Shown here piece by piece: positions 1-5,871 of a DNA stretch of 5,871 bases (positions are counted from its first letter, which is position 1; each line of letters begins with the position of its first letter). The stretch is from the NCBI GenBank assembly GCA_011051925.1, contig DRKE01000306.1, forward strand, positions 1 through 5,871, in the 5' to 3' direction. The translations under genes were made by a program, and so were the position numbers. A model generated the notes under the pieces. The model had not been told where the DNA came from, made no database searches, and saw only the letters and a list, made by a program, of their open reading frames with translations. The DNA comes from Deltaproteobacteria bacterium. GTDB lineage: Bacteria > Myxococcota_A > UBA9160 > UBA4427.

Positions 1-1074
1 CCAGGCCATGAAGAGTTCGAATCCCAGCGCGAGCACGACGGCGCCGAGGAAGAGTCCGATGATGCCCATCGTGAGCATGCCACCGATGGCCCCCATGAAG
101 ATCACGAGGGTCGGAACCTCCACGCCGCGCCCGAAAAGGATCGGCTTGAGTACGTTGTCGATGAGGCCGATCGCGGCACACCATGCGAGCAGGACCCAGG
201 CCCCGAAGCCTCCGATCGTCGAGAAGGCGATCAGGACCGGTGGCAACATCGCCAGGAACACGGGCAGCTGCACGACCGCCACGATCAGGACCAATGCGGC
301 CCACAGGCCTGCACCGGGAATGCCCGCCACGAGGAAGCCGGCTCCCGCCAGGAGCGATTGCAGCGCTGCCACGCCGAGAATGCCCTGAACGACGCTCCGT
401 ACGGTCGCCGTCGCCAGCGTTGCGAGTTCGGGCCCCCGGACCCTTCCCGCCATCCGCAGGGCGAAGCGTTCGATCGCCCGGTTCCGCGCTTCGTTCCGAA
501 CGAGCATGACGCCCGCGATGAGCAACGAGCCGATCATCTGGAGCAGACCCGCACCGACGCCGCCCGCCGCCTTGAGAAGCCATCGGGAGATCGTCTTCAA
601 CTGGGGCGCGAGCCGCGCCAGCGTTTCCGCCAGGTTCTCGCTCGCCCCGAGCCAGCCATCATGGATCCATTCTCCGAGGATCGGCAGACTCTTCACGGAT
701 TCGTCGGGAGGGGGAACCCGCAATCGGCCATCCGCGAGTTCGACGGCGTATCGCTGGGCTCCGGAGATCAGCGTCTCCGAGAGCATCGCCACGGGAACGA
801 AGAGGAAGAGCAGGACGACGCCGATACAGAGGGTCGCCGTCATGACGCGGCGTCCCCCGAACCAGAGACAGAGTCGTTCGAAGGGTGTTTCGAAGGCGAT
901 GGCGATGATCAGTGCCCAGACGACGATGCCCAGAAAGGGCGCGACGATCAAGAGGCACCACCCGACGAGAAGCGCGATCGCCCCGAGGCGAATCGCGATC
1001 TCGACTGCCGTTCGAACGGCCGAGGCCGTCGCTTCCGAGTCGGGCCCCCGTGACCCGAGGGACGTCACTCGCAT
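1..1074 (-). CDS. AI-2E family (PerM-like) membrane transporter, C-terminus cut by window edge
   Basis: Reading the minus strand from the ATG at 1074-1072 gives 358 codons with no stop before the window edge. The family (PF01594) comprises polytopic inner-membrane proteins, some proposed to export autoinducer-2 or other small molecules; the substrate here cannot be told. Hydrophobic segments lie at about residues 24-60, 78-99, 170-192, 230-254, 256-280, 285-304 and 320-354, with a polar loop at about 100-165. Family signatures are visible: RSVVQGILGVAALQ (226-239), GIPGAGLWA (251-259), DNVLKPILFGRG (306-317) and GAIGGMLTMGIIGLFLG (328-344). The usual Gly-Pro of the last motif is Gly-Ala here (344-345). 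The usual family length is about 340-380, so probably only a short tail is missing. The ATG is preceded by GGGAGGGG about ten bases upstream, and an in-frame stop at 1164-1162 limits any longer start. It is divergent from the amidohydrolase, and no functional link is evident. Family assignment is firm; function is not. Confidence 0.9.
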   Translation of the reverse strand, partial: MRVTSLGSRGPDSEATASAVRTAVEIAIRLGAIALLVGWCLLIVAPFLGIVVWALIIAIAFETPFERLCLWFGGRRVMTATLCIGVVLLFLFVPVAMLSETLISGAQRYAVELADGRLRVPPPDESVKSLPILGEWIHDGWLGASENLAETLARLAPQLKTISRWLLKAAGGVGAGLLQMIGSLLIAGVMLVRNEARNRAIERFALRMAGRVRGPELATLATATVRSVVQGILGVAALQSLLAGAGFLVAGIPGAGLWAALVLIVAVVQLPVFLAMLPPVLIAFSTIGGFGAWVLLAWCAAIGLIDNVLKPILFGRGVEVPTLVIFMGAIGGMLTMGIIGLFLGAVVLALGFELFMAW

Positions 1075-1221
1075 CCCTCCTGGCCCCTCCCGGTCGACGC
1101 CGTCACGCAGAATCCCGAGAAGAGGCCCGCGACGAAGACACCCGGGCCGAGCGGAAGCAGATCAATCGACGCCACGAACACACCATCCAGTCCGGTTGAC
1201 CGACTCGCTCGGGTCCTGCCC

Positions 1222-1252
1222 AGTATAGGTCCTGCGTTCGGGCCGGTGCCAA
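1222..1252 (-). promoter_or_regulatory. Possible sigma-70-type promoter for the AI-2E transporter
   Basis: On the minus strand TTGGCA (1252-1247) is followed 19 bases later by TATACT (1227-1222). Each hexamer matches the sigma-70 consensus at five of six positions. The spacer is two bases longer than ideal. This would put transcription start near 1214 and leave a leader of about 140 bases before the transporter ATG. TATACT is one of very few AT-rich patches in the gap, which favours the call. Host sigma preferences are unknown. Confidence 0.35.
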
Positions 1253-1260
1253 CGCTCCGA

Positions 1261-1296
1261 CGAGAATCCGCCATTCCCGATTCCGACGGGATCTCG
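1261..1296. promoter_or_regulatory. Imperfect inverted repeat in the divergent control region, possible operator
   Basis: CGAGAATCCG (1261-1270) and CGGGATCTCG (1287-1296) are reverse complements at eight of ten positions, with a 16-base centre. AGAATCC (1263-1269) also recurs inverted as GGATTCT at 1322-1328. The site lies between the putative leftward promoter and the rightward amidohydrolase gene, where a repressor or activator site would be expected. Short dyads arise often by chance in GC-rich DNA, so this is only a candidate. I found no convincing -35/-10 pair for the rightward amidohydrolase unit; the rest of 1075-1371 holds nothing else I can name. Confidence 0.25.
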
Positions 1297-1359
1297 GAGC
1301 CCGTTCCCCTCACCCGTTCGAGGATTCTGGGATAGCCTTGAGGAAGTCCAACCGCCTCC

Positions 1360-1365
1360 GGAGGA
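1360..1365 (+). promoter_or_regulatory. Ribosome binding site of the amidohydrolase gene
   Basis: GGAGGA lies six bases before the ATG at 1372. It is a near-perfect Shine-Dalgarno sequence at normal spacing and fixes the start codon. Confidence 0.8.
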
Positions 1366-1371
1366 TCCAGG

Positions 1372-2565
1372 ATGCAGGATCTCGACTTCCGTCCCTTCGA
1401 TGCGGACAACCACTACTACGAAGCGGCCGATGCCTTCACGCGTCACGTCCCGAAGGCGATGCAAGCGCGTTGCGTCCAGTGGGCAGAGATCGACGGACGG
1501 AAACATCATCTCGTGGGCGGGAAGCTGGCTCGAGCCGTCGCCAACCCGACCTGGAATCCGATCGCGAAGCCCGGCGCCATCGCGGACTACCTGCGCGGGA
1601 ATCCGGGGAAGATCGACCCGCGAACCCTTCTCCAGGAGCGCGAGCCGCTTCCCGACTACTATCTCCATCCCGGACCCCGCTTGAAGAAGATGGACGAGCA
1701 GGGCCTCGAGGCGATGTGGCTCTTCCCGACGCTCGGCGTCCTCTACGAGGAACTGCTCAAGTCGGATACCGAGGCCGTGAAGGCCCTCTTCCACGGTTTC
1801 AACCGATGGTTGGACGAGGATTGGGGCTGCAACCATGAGAACCGCATCTTCGCCGCCCCCTACATCACCCTGGCGGACGTCGATTTCGCCTGTGCAGAAC
1901 TCGAATGGGCCCTGTCGAGGGATGCCCGTGTCGTGGTGATGCGACCCGCGGCGGTACACACGGCCGACGAAGGAACGCTGTCACCTTCGCATCCGAAATT
2001 CGATCCGTTCTGGGCCCGCGTGAACGAAGCGGGCATCACCGTCGTCGTTCATGCAGCGGACTCGGGCTACACCACCCACGGATACGTCCAGGACGGATTC
2101 AGCTCGGTCGGCATCAACTCGGCATTCATGCCGAACATCAAGCATTTCAACATCGAGCGGGCGGCCTACGATTTCCTGATCACGCTCGCCTACGAGCGTC
2201 TCTTCGAGCGCTTTCCGAACCTGCGGATCGCATCGATCGAGAATGGCGCGGAATTCCTTCCCGATCTGTTCCGGAAGCTCCGCCAGTCGCGCGATCGCCT
2301 CGCTGTGTCCCACTACTACAAGGAGGACCCGGCGCTTCTCTTCAAGGAACACGTCTGGATCAACCCGTTCTGGGAAGACGATGTCTACGAGGTCGAATCC
2401 TGCATGGGCGCCGAGCGCGTGATCTTCGGATCCGACTGGCCGCATATCGAAGGCATGCCGGAACCCTTGGACTACGTCGATGAACTGTCGAAATTCGGCG
2501 ATGCGGAAAAGCGGATGATCCTTCGCGACAACGCACTCGGATTGAACGAGCGGCGGCCGGCATGA
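1372..2565 (+). CDS. Amidohydrolase family protein (amidohydrolase_2, ACMSD-like metal-dependent TIM-barrel enzyme)
   Basis: The 397-residue product has the motifs of the amidohydrolase_2 family (PF04909). These are cytosolic, usually metal-dependent TIM-barrel enzymes that catalyse decarboxylation or hydrolysis of C-C, C-N or C-O bonds; relatives include aminocarboxymuconate-semialdehyde decarboxylase. Likely active-site elements in order are FDADNHYYE (residues 9-17, His14 after strand 1), HPKFDPFWARVNEAG (207-221), VVVHAADSGY (224-233, His227), SIENGAEF (288-295, Glu290) and FGSDWPH (352-358, Asp355 and His358). The common first-strand His-x-His is Asp-x-His here (Asp12, His14), as I recall for a large subgroup of uncharacterised actinobacterial and proteobacterial members. 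Length is normal and there is no signal peptide. A strong ribosome binding site supports the start. The stop codon overlaps the start of the CoA-transferase gene, so the two are co-translated. The substrate cannot be inferred; a decarboxylase or hydrolase acting on an acid or ring-cleavage intermediate is a guess. Confidence 0.93.
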   Translation: MQDLDFRPFDADNHYYEAADAFTRHVPKAMQARCVQWAEIDGRKHHLVGGKLARAVANPTWNPIAKPGAIADYLRGNPGKIDPRTLLQEREPLPDYYLHPGPRLKKMDEQGLEAMWLFPTLGVLYEELLKSDTEAVKALFHGFNRWLDEDWGCNHENRIFAAPYITLADVDFACAELEWALSRDARVVVMRPAAVHTADEGTLSPSHPKFDPFWARVNEAGITVVVHAADSGYTTHGYVQDGFSSVGINSAFMPNIKHFNIERAAYDFLITLAYERLFERFPNLRIASIENGAEFLPDLFRKLRQSRDRLAVSHYYKEDPALLFKEHVWINPFWEDDVYEVESCMGAERVIFGSDWPHIEGMPEPLDYVDELSKFGDAEKRMILRDNALGLNERRPA

Positions 2566-5093
2566 GCGGCCCGCTCGCGGGAATCAGGGTTCTCGACCTC
2601 GCGACCCCCCTGGCCGAAGCCACGGGACGGGTCCTGGCCGATCTCGGCGCCGAGGTGATCAAGGTCGAACCGCCGGGAGGCTGCGAATCCCGCCATGCCC
2701 CTCCCCTGATCGAGCCGGAGCGAAGCGATCCCGGAAGGCCGGCCCCGGACCCCGAAGCCTCCTTGTTCTGGCAGGCATTTGGATTGGGGAAGCGAAGCGT
2801 GGTGCTGGATCTCGAGGATCCGGAAGATCGCGATCGTTTTCTCGCACTCGTCCGATCTGCGGACATCCTGATCGAGTCCTTCACGCCGGGCGACATGGCC
2901 GCTCGGCACCTCGGCCCCGAGCAGCTGATCGAGCTGAATCCCGCGTTGCTCTATCTGTCGGTCAGCCCCTTCGGACAGACGGGTCCTTACGCGCGGCATC
3001 CGGCGACCGACCTGACCCTGGCTGCGGCGGGCGGCATCCTGAACCTGCAGGGCGATGGCGATCGCGTCCCGATCCCCGTCGGCATTCCGGAAACGGCCCA
3101 TCTCGGCGCCGTCCAGGCGGCCGCCGACGTGCTGATGGCGCTCTACCATCGCAACCGCACGGGTCGCGGCCAGCATCTCGACACCTCGATCCAGGCAGCG
3201 GTCCTCTGGAGCCTTCTCTTCGTCACGGACTATGCCGCCATCGGAGAGGACCCGCCGGGCTTCGACGATTCCCGCGCCGAAAGAACGGGAAGCCAGAACA
3301 TCATTCCCGGCCTTCCGCTGCCCGTCGTCGAGCCCTGCAAGGACGGCTTCGTCGTCATGACCCTCGTCCTCGGCGCCCAGGGTGCCCATGGATTCAACGC
3401 GGTCATGAACTGGATCGGCGAGCAGGGGGGACTCGATGCCGACCTGATGGAGATCGACTGGCTGACCTGGATCGAGCAGATCCAACAGGGCAGCCTCCCG
3501 ATCGAGACGGCTCGCCGCGGGCTGGACCAGTTCCTCGCCTTTCTCCGAACGATGACGAAGGCCGAGATCCACGCCCGGGCCGTCGAGCAGAAATGGTTGA
3601 TCGCGCCGATCAACCTGGCCCCCGATCTCCTCGCCGATCCCCAGCTCGAGGCACGTGGGTTCTGGACCGAAGTCGCCGGTCGGAAGATGCCGGGGCCCTT
3701 CGCACGGCTTTCGCGGACCCCGATCGTCTATCAGCGTGCGGCTCCTCGGCTGGGTCAGGACCAGGACCTCGTCGGGTCGACCGATCGGATCCCCCTGGCC
3801 CCGATCGTGGCGGACGCGGATCATCCGACCGGCGGCGCCGATCCGGATGGACGATCCGATCGGACCGGGAGGCGAACGCCGCGACGCGAACAGATCTTCG
3901 AGGGTCTGCGGGTCGCCGACTTCTCCTGGATCGCCGCCGGCCCCCTCGTCACGAAGGACCTCGCCAATCTCGGTGCGACGGTCCTCCGGGTCGAAACGGA
4001 GAATCGCATCGACACCCTGCGCTTCCTGCCACCCTGGATCGGGCCGCCGGGAACGACGACGGGACATACCGCCGCCAACATGAATCAATCGAAACTCGGG
4101 ATCGCCATCGACTTCACGACCGAGGCCGGACTCGCTGTGGCCCATCGCATGGTCGAATGGGCCGACGTCGTCGTCGAGAATTTCACGCCCGGCACCGCGG
4201 AACGATTGAAGCTCGACTACGAGACCCTGCGTGGAATCAATCCGGAGATCGTCATGCTCTACACCTGCATGCGCGGCCAGACCGGGCCCGAACGAAAGCA
4301 CACGGGATTCGGCGTCCAGGGTGCTGCCCTCTCCGGACTGGCGGGGGTGACCGGCTGGCCCGACCGGAAGCCGTCGACACCCTGGGGTGCGTACACGGAC
4401 TTCATCTCTCCGCGATTCTCGCTCGCCGCGCTCTGCGCCGCACTCCACCATCGCGACCGGACAGGCGAGGGCCAATGCATCGATCTCTCGCAGATCGAGG
4501 CCTCGATCCATCACCTCACACCGACCCTGCTCGACCATCAGGTATCGGGACGCGTCGTCGATCGGGCCGGGCTGGATTCGGATTGGGGTTGCCCCCACGG
4601 TGTCTACCGGAGCAGCGAGACCGAACGGTTCGTGGCAATCGAAGCGCGCACCCCCGACCACTGGCGGGCCCTCGCGAAGACCGTCCCGACGCTGGCCATC
4701 CTCGGCGGAGCCGAACTCGAAGAACTCGGAGCCCGACTCGCGATTCGGGAGGAGATCGACGAGCGACTGGCGGCCTGGTGTTCCGACCAGATCTCGTTCG
4801 AAGCGGCGAAACGGTTGAGGGAAGCGGGCGTGCCGGCCTATGCCGTACTCCGGGCGACGGATTTCCATTCCGATGCCCAACTGGACGCACGCGGGTTCTT
4901 CATCGAACTCGAGCATACGGGCTTCGGCAAGAGCATCTTCGATGGTGCGGTCACGATCTTCTCCGAAACGCCCGCCCGCCCCACCCGGGCGGGGCCCCTG
5001 ATCGGGGAGCACACCTTCGAGGTGATGCGCGACATCCTCGGCTACAGCGAGGAAGAGATCTCGGAGATCGCCGCCACCGGGGCGCTCACCTGA
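2562..5093 (+). CDS. Tandem fusion of two CaiB/BaiF (family III) CoA-transferase domains
   Basis: The 843-residue product contains two copies of the family III CoA-transferase fold (PF02515), which moves CoA between carboxylic acids in the cytosol. Domain 1 spans about 5-395 and domain 2 about 444-840, joined by an Asp/Pro/Arg-rich linker at about 396-443. The halves match in order: LADLGAEVIKVE (25-36) with LANLGATVLRVE (467-478); ESFTPG (105-110) with ENFTPG (539-544); GQTGP (138-142) with GQTGP (572-576); ALYHRNRTGRGQ (193-204) with ALHHRDRTGEGQ (627-638); QLEARGFW (361-368) with QLDARGFF (773-780). Characterised family members form an acyl-enzyme on one Asp. Domain 2 has Asp613 (AYTDF) at that position, but in domain 1 the aligned residue is Ala179 (ETAHLG). 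Usual members are about 400 residues and work as interlocked dimers, so this chain may fold as its own pseudodimer. The start ATG overlaps the amidohydrolase stop as ATGA, indicating translational coupling. Donor and acceptor acids are unknown. Confidence 0.93.
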   Translation: MSGPLAGIRVLDLATPLAEATGRVLADLGAEVIKVEPPGGCESRHAPPLIEPERSDPGRPAPDPEASLFWQAFGLGKRSVVLDLEDPEDRDRFLALVRSADILIESFTPGDMAARHLGPEQLIELNPALLYLSVSPFGQTGPYARHPATDLTLAAAGGILNLQGDGDRVPIPVGIPETAHLGAVQAAADVLMALYHRNRTGRGQHLDTSIQAAVLWSLLFVTDYAAIGEDPPGFDDSRAERTGSQNIIPGLPLPVVEPCKDGFVVMTLVLGAQGAHGFNAVMNWIGEQGGLDADLMEIDWLTWIEQIQQGSLPIETARRGLDQFLAFLRTMTKAEIHARAVEQKWLIAPINLAPDLLADPQLEARGFWTEVAGRKMPGPFARLSRTPIVYQRAAPRLGQDQDLVGSTDRIPLAPIVADADHPTGGADPDGRSDRTGRRTPRREQIFEGLRVADFSWIAAGPLVTKDLANLGATVLRVETENRIDTLRFLPPWIGPPGTTTGHTAANMNQSKLGIAIDFTTEAGLAVAHRMVEWADVVVENFTPGTAERLKLDYETLRGINPEIVMLYTCMRGQTGPERKHTGFGVQGAALSGLAGVTGWPDRKPSTPWGAYTDFISPRFSLAALCAALHHRDRTGEGQCIDLSQIEASIHHLTPTLLDHQVSGRVVDRAGLDSDWGCPHGVYRSSETERFVAIEARTPDHWRALAKTVPTLAILGGAELEELGARLAIREEIDERLAAWCSDQISFEAAKRLREAGVPAYAVLRATDFHSDAQLDARGFFIELEHTGFGKSIFDGAVTIFSETPARPTRAGPLIGEHTFEVMRDILGYSEEEISEIAATGALT

Positions 5094-5124
5094 CTCGGCC
5101 GAAGCCCCGGTCCTGGCCGGTCCG

Positions 5125-5610
5125 TCAGGCGAGATCGGGATCGGGATCCCATCCCAGGTAGACCCGTATTCCCAGCACCATCGGCGCGATCAGCCACGGC
5201 AGATTGAAGGCGAGATAGTAGGCTGCATTCGGCGGCGGATGCGGACCGAGAAAGGTCTGTACGAAATAGAAGAACATGTTCGTCACCGCGGCACCGCAGT
5301 ACACGAGGCCCAGGGGACGCAGCCAGGGACGCAGACGGATCAATCCGACGATGACGGCGAGAAGGACCGGCGCCTGGAAGAAACCGTCGAAGAGACAGGC
5401 GGCGATGAGATTCGGCGGAGGATCGAGATGGGCGGGTTCTTCAGCGACGGCCCAATCGTGGAGCCATCGCAGCGGCGGCCACGGGCTATCGGGCGCGACC
5501 GGAACGCCCAGCCCTTCGGGCAGGCTGAACAAGAATCCGTAGAGAACCGAAATGCTGAAGAAGCCGACGAGGATGAGATCGAGGGGACGCCGCGAAATGG
5601 GGGTGGACAT
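5125..5610 (-). CDS. EXPERA-like (TMEM97/emopamil-binding type) four-helix membrane protein
   Basis: This 161-residue protein has four predicted membrane helices at about residues 11-30, 68-91, 100-121 and 130-150, and a cytosol-type Arg-rich start (RRP at 7-9). Its layout follows the EXPERA domain of TMEM97 (sigma-2 receptor), TM6SF2 and sterol isomerase EBP. By remembered alignment, FDGFFQAP (74-81) matches the FELxxQLP segment of TMEM97, so Asp75 replaces its ligand-binding Glu. RPLGLVY (98-104) matches RTPAIIY, and the proline-containing last helix (NLPWLIAP, 136-143) also fits. EXPERA proteins bind sterols or other lipophilic ligands, and EBP isomerises sterol double bonds; activity here is unknown. 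The ATG has only a weak upstream GGGAAAGG with a ten-base spacer. The gene ends 31 bases from the end of the CoA transferase, convergently, and follows the crotonase on the same strand after 140 bases. Membrane-protein status is near certain; the family call is moderately sure. Confidence 0.75.
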   Translation of the reverse strand: MSTPISRRPLDLILVGFFSISVLYGFLFSLPEGLGVPVAPDSPWPPLRWLHDWAVAEEPAHLDPPPNLIAACLFDGFFQAPVLLAVIVGLIRLRPWLRPLGLVYCGAAVTNMFFYFVQTFLGPHPPPNAAYYLAFNLPWLIAPMVLGIRVYLGWDPDPDLA

Positions 5611-5750
5611 GTCGTTTCGACCTTTCCCGACGGTCTCGACGCCGGCCTTTGGACTCGTGGGGGGACCCGGGACGGGCTCCGCATGCGTCCGCCTCGAGTC
5701 GTCCCGCGACGGGCCCGGGCGGGAAGATAGCGCGACTGCCTTTCCGTCCC
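5611..5750. other. Non-coding gap between crotonase and EXPERA-like genes
   Basis: This stretch separates two same-strand minus genes. TCCCGC (5702-5707) and GCGGGA (5719-5724) could form a six-base stem with an 11-base loop shortly after the crotonase stop. No T-run follows on either strand, so it is not a standard intrinsic terminator. ACTCG/CGAGT copies at either side of the middle and a GCATGC palindrome add further weak folding potential. No clear promoter for the EXPERA-like gene is visible, so read-through from the crotonase gene and separate transcription both remain possible. Confidence 0.3.
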
Positions 5751-5871
5751 CTATCTTCCTTCGAAGCGCGGTTCACGCTTTTCCATGAACGCTCTCGGCC
5801 CCTCCCGCGCGTCCTCCGAGGCCATGACGGTTGCGGAGACCTCGTGCTCGATCCGGTAGGCCTCGTCCAGC
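5751..5871 (-). CDS. Enoyl-CoA hydratase/isomerase (crotonase) family protein, C-terminal end only
   Basis: The minus strand reads through 39 codons from the window edge to a TAG at 5753-5751. The residues end in ASEDAREGPRAFMEKREPRFEGR, typical of the crotonase superfamily C-terminus: the SEDxxEGxxAFxEKRxPxFxG pattern that closes most enoyl-CoA hydratases. Such enzymes act in the cytosol on acyl-CoA thioesters (hydration, isomerisation or related steps). The oxyanion-hole loops and catalytic glutamates lie outside the window, so the exact reaction cannot be judged. It lies upstream of and parallel to the EXPERA-like gene, 140 bases away. Together with the CoA transferase it points to an acyl-CoA degradation neighbourhood. 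Confidence 0.88.
   Translation of the reverse strand, partial: LDEAYRIEHEVSATVMASEDAREGPRAFMEKREPRFEGR

Noticed and set aside
358..1053. Plus-strand frames of up to 240 codons across the left end.
   Set aside because: They are antisense to the AI-2E-type transporter, whose minus-strand frame carries strong family motifs; the plus-strand products are charged, low-complexity and unrecognisable.
1196..1229. TTGACC followed by TATAGG, considered as a plus-strand promoter for the amidohydrolase unit.
   Set aside because: The spacing is 22 bases, too long for a sigma-70 promoter, and closer -10 choices match poorly; the same AT-rich patch reads better as TATACT on the minus strand.
1162..1959. 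A 265-codon minus-strand frame overlapping the amidohydrolase start and the control region.
   Set aside because: It is antisense to a confidently identified gene, shows no family motif, and would erase the divergent promoter region.
2472..5012. An 846-codon open frame on the minus strand, antisense to the CoA transferase.
   Set aside because: The plus-strand frame has clear paired CoA-transferase motifs. The antisense product is rich in Arg, Gly and Asp with no recognisable domain, as expected when high-GC codon bias removes stops from the opposite strand.
5096..5119. CGGCC/GGCCG inverted repeat just after the CoA-transferase stop, considered as a terminator.
   Set aside because: The stem is only five bases with a 14-base loop and no T-run follows on either strand.
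3593..5161. A 522-codon plus-strand frame in another phase within the CoA-transferase gene.
   Set aside because: Its product is dominated by Arg, Pro and Gly, typical of a shifted read of a GC-rich gene, and the real frame continues intact to 5093.

Overview
The window comes from a bacterium with GC-rich DNA (judged by eye, not counted) and strong G/C bias at third codon positions. The gene content is a metal-dependent amidohydrolase, a type III CoA transferase, a crotonase and a four-helix EXPERA-like membrane protein. This mix is typical of acyl-CoA-based catabolic islands in environmental Proteobacteria, deltaproteobacterial or Binatota-like lineages, and Actinobacteria. No taxonomic marker is present, so the lineage is only a guess. 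There are no RNA genes, mobile elements, CRISPR arrays or tandem repeats that I can support.

Layout. (1) Positions 1-1074, minus strand: a nearly complete AI-2E/PerM-family membrane transporter whose last residues run off the left edge. (2) Positions 1075-1371: a 297-bp divergent control region with a possible minus-strand promoter and several small inverted repeats. (3) Positions 1372-2565, plus strand: an amidohydrolase_2 (ACMSD-like TIM-barrel) enzyme with a good ribosome binding site. (4) Positions 2562-5093, plus strand: an 843-residue tandem fusion of two CaiB/BaiF CoA-transferase domains, overlapping the amidohydrolase by four bases (ATGA). (5) Positions 5125-5610, minus strand: a 161-residue protein resembling the EXPERA (TMEM97/emopamil-binding) family, convergent with the CoA transferase. 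(6) Positions 5611-5750: a non-coding gap. (7) Positions 5751-5871, minus strand: the C-terminal 39 codons of an enoyl-CoA hydratase/isomerase (crotonase).

How the genes may work together. The amidohydrolase and the double CoA transferase form a tight, translationally coupled two-gene unit. A plausible but unproven reading is that an organic acid is activated by CoA transfer and that the amidohydrolase performs a decarboxylation or hydrolytic step on a related intermediate. The crotonase next door fits a beta-oxidation-like process. The EXPERA-like protein suggests a sterol-like or other lipophilic substrate. The AI-2E-type transporter is divergent and may be unrelated.

The most notable item is the fused CoA transferase. 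Its second half keeps the aspartate expected at the catalytic position (Asp613), while the first half has alanine there (Ala179). This suggests a single-chain pseudodimer with one working active site.
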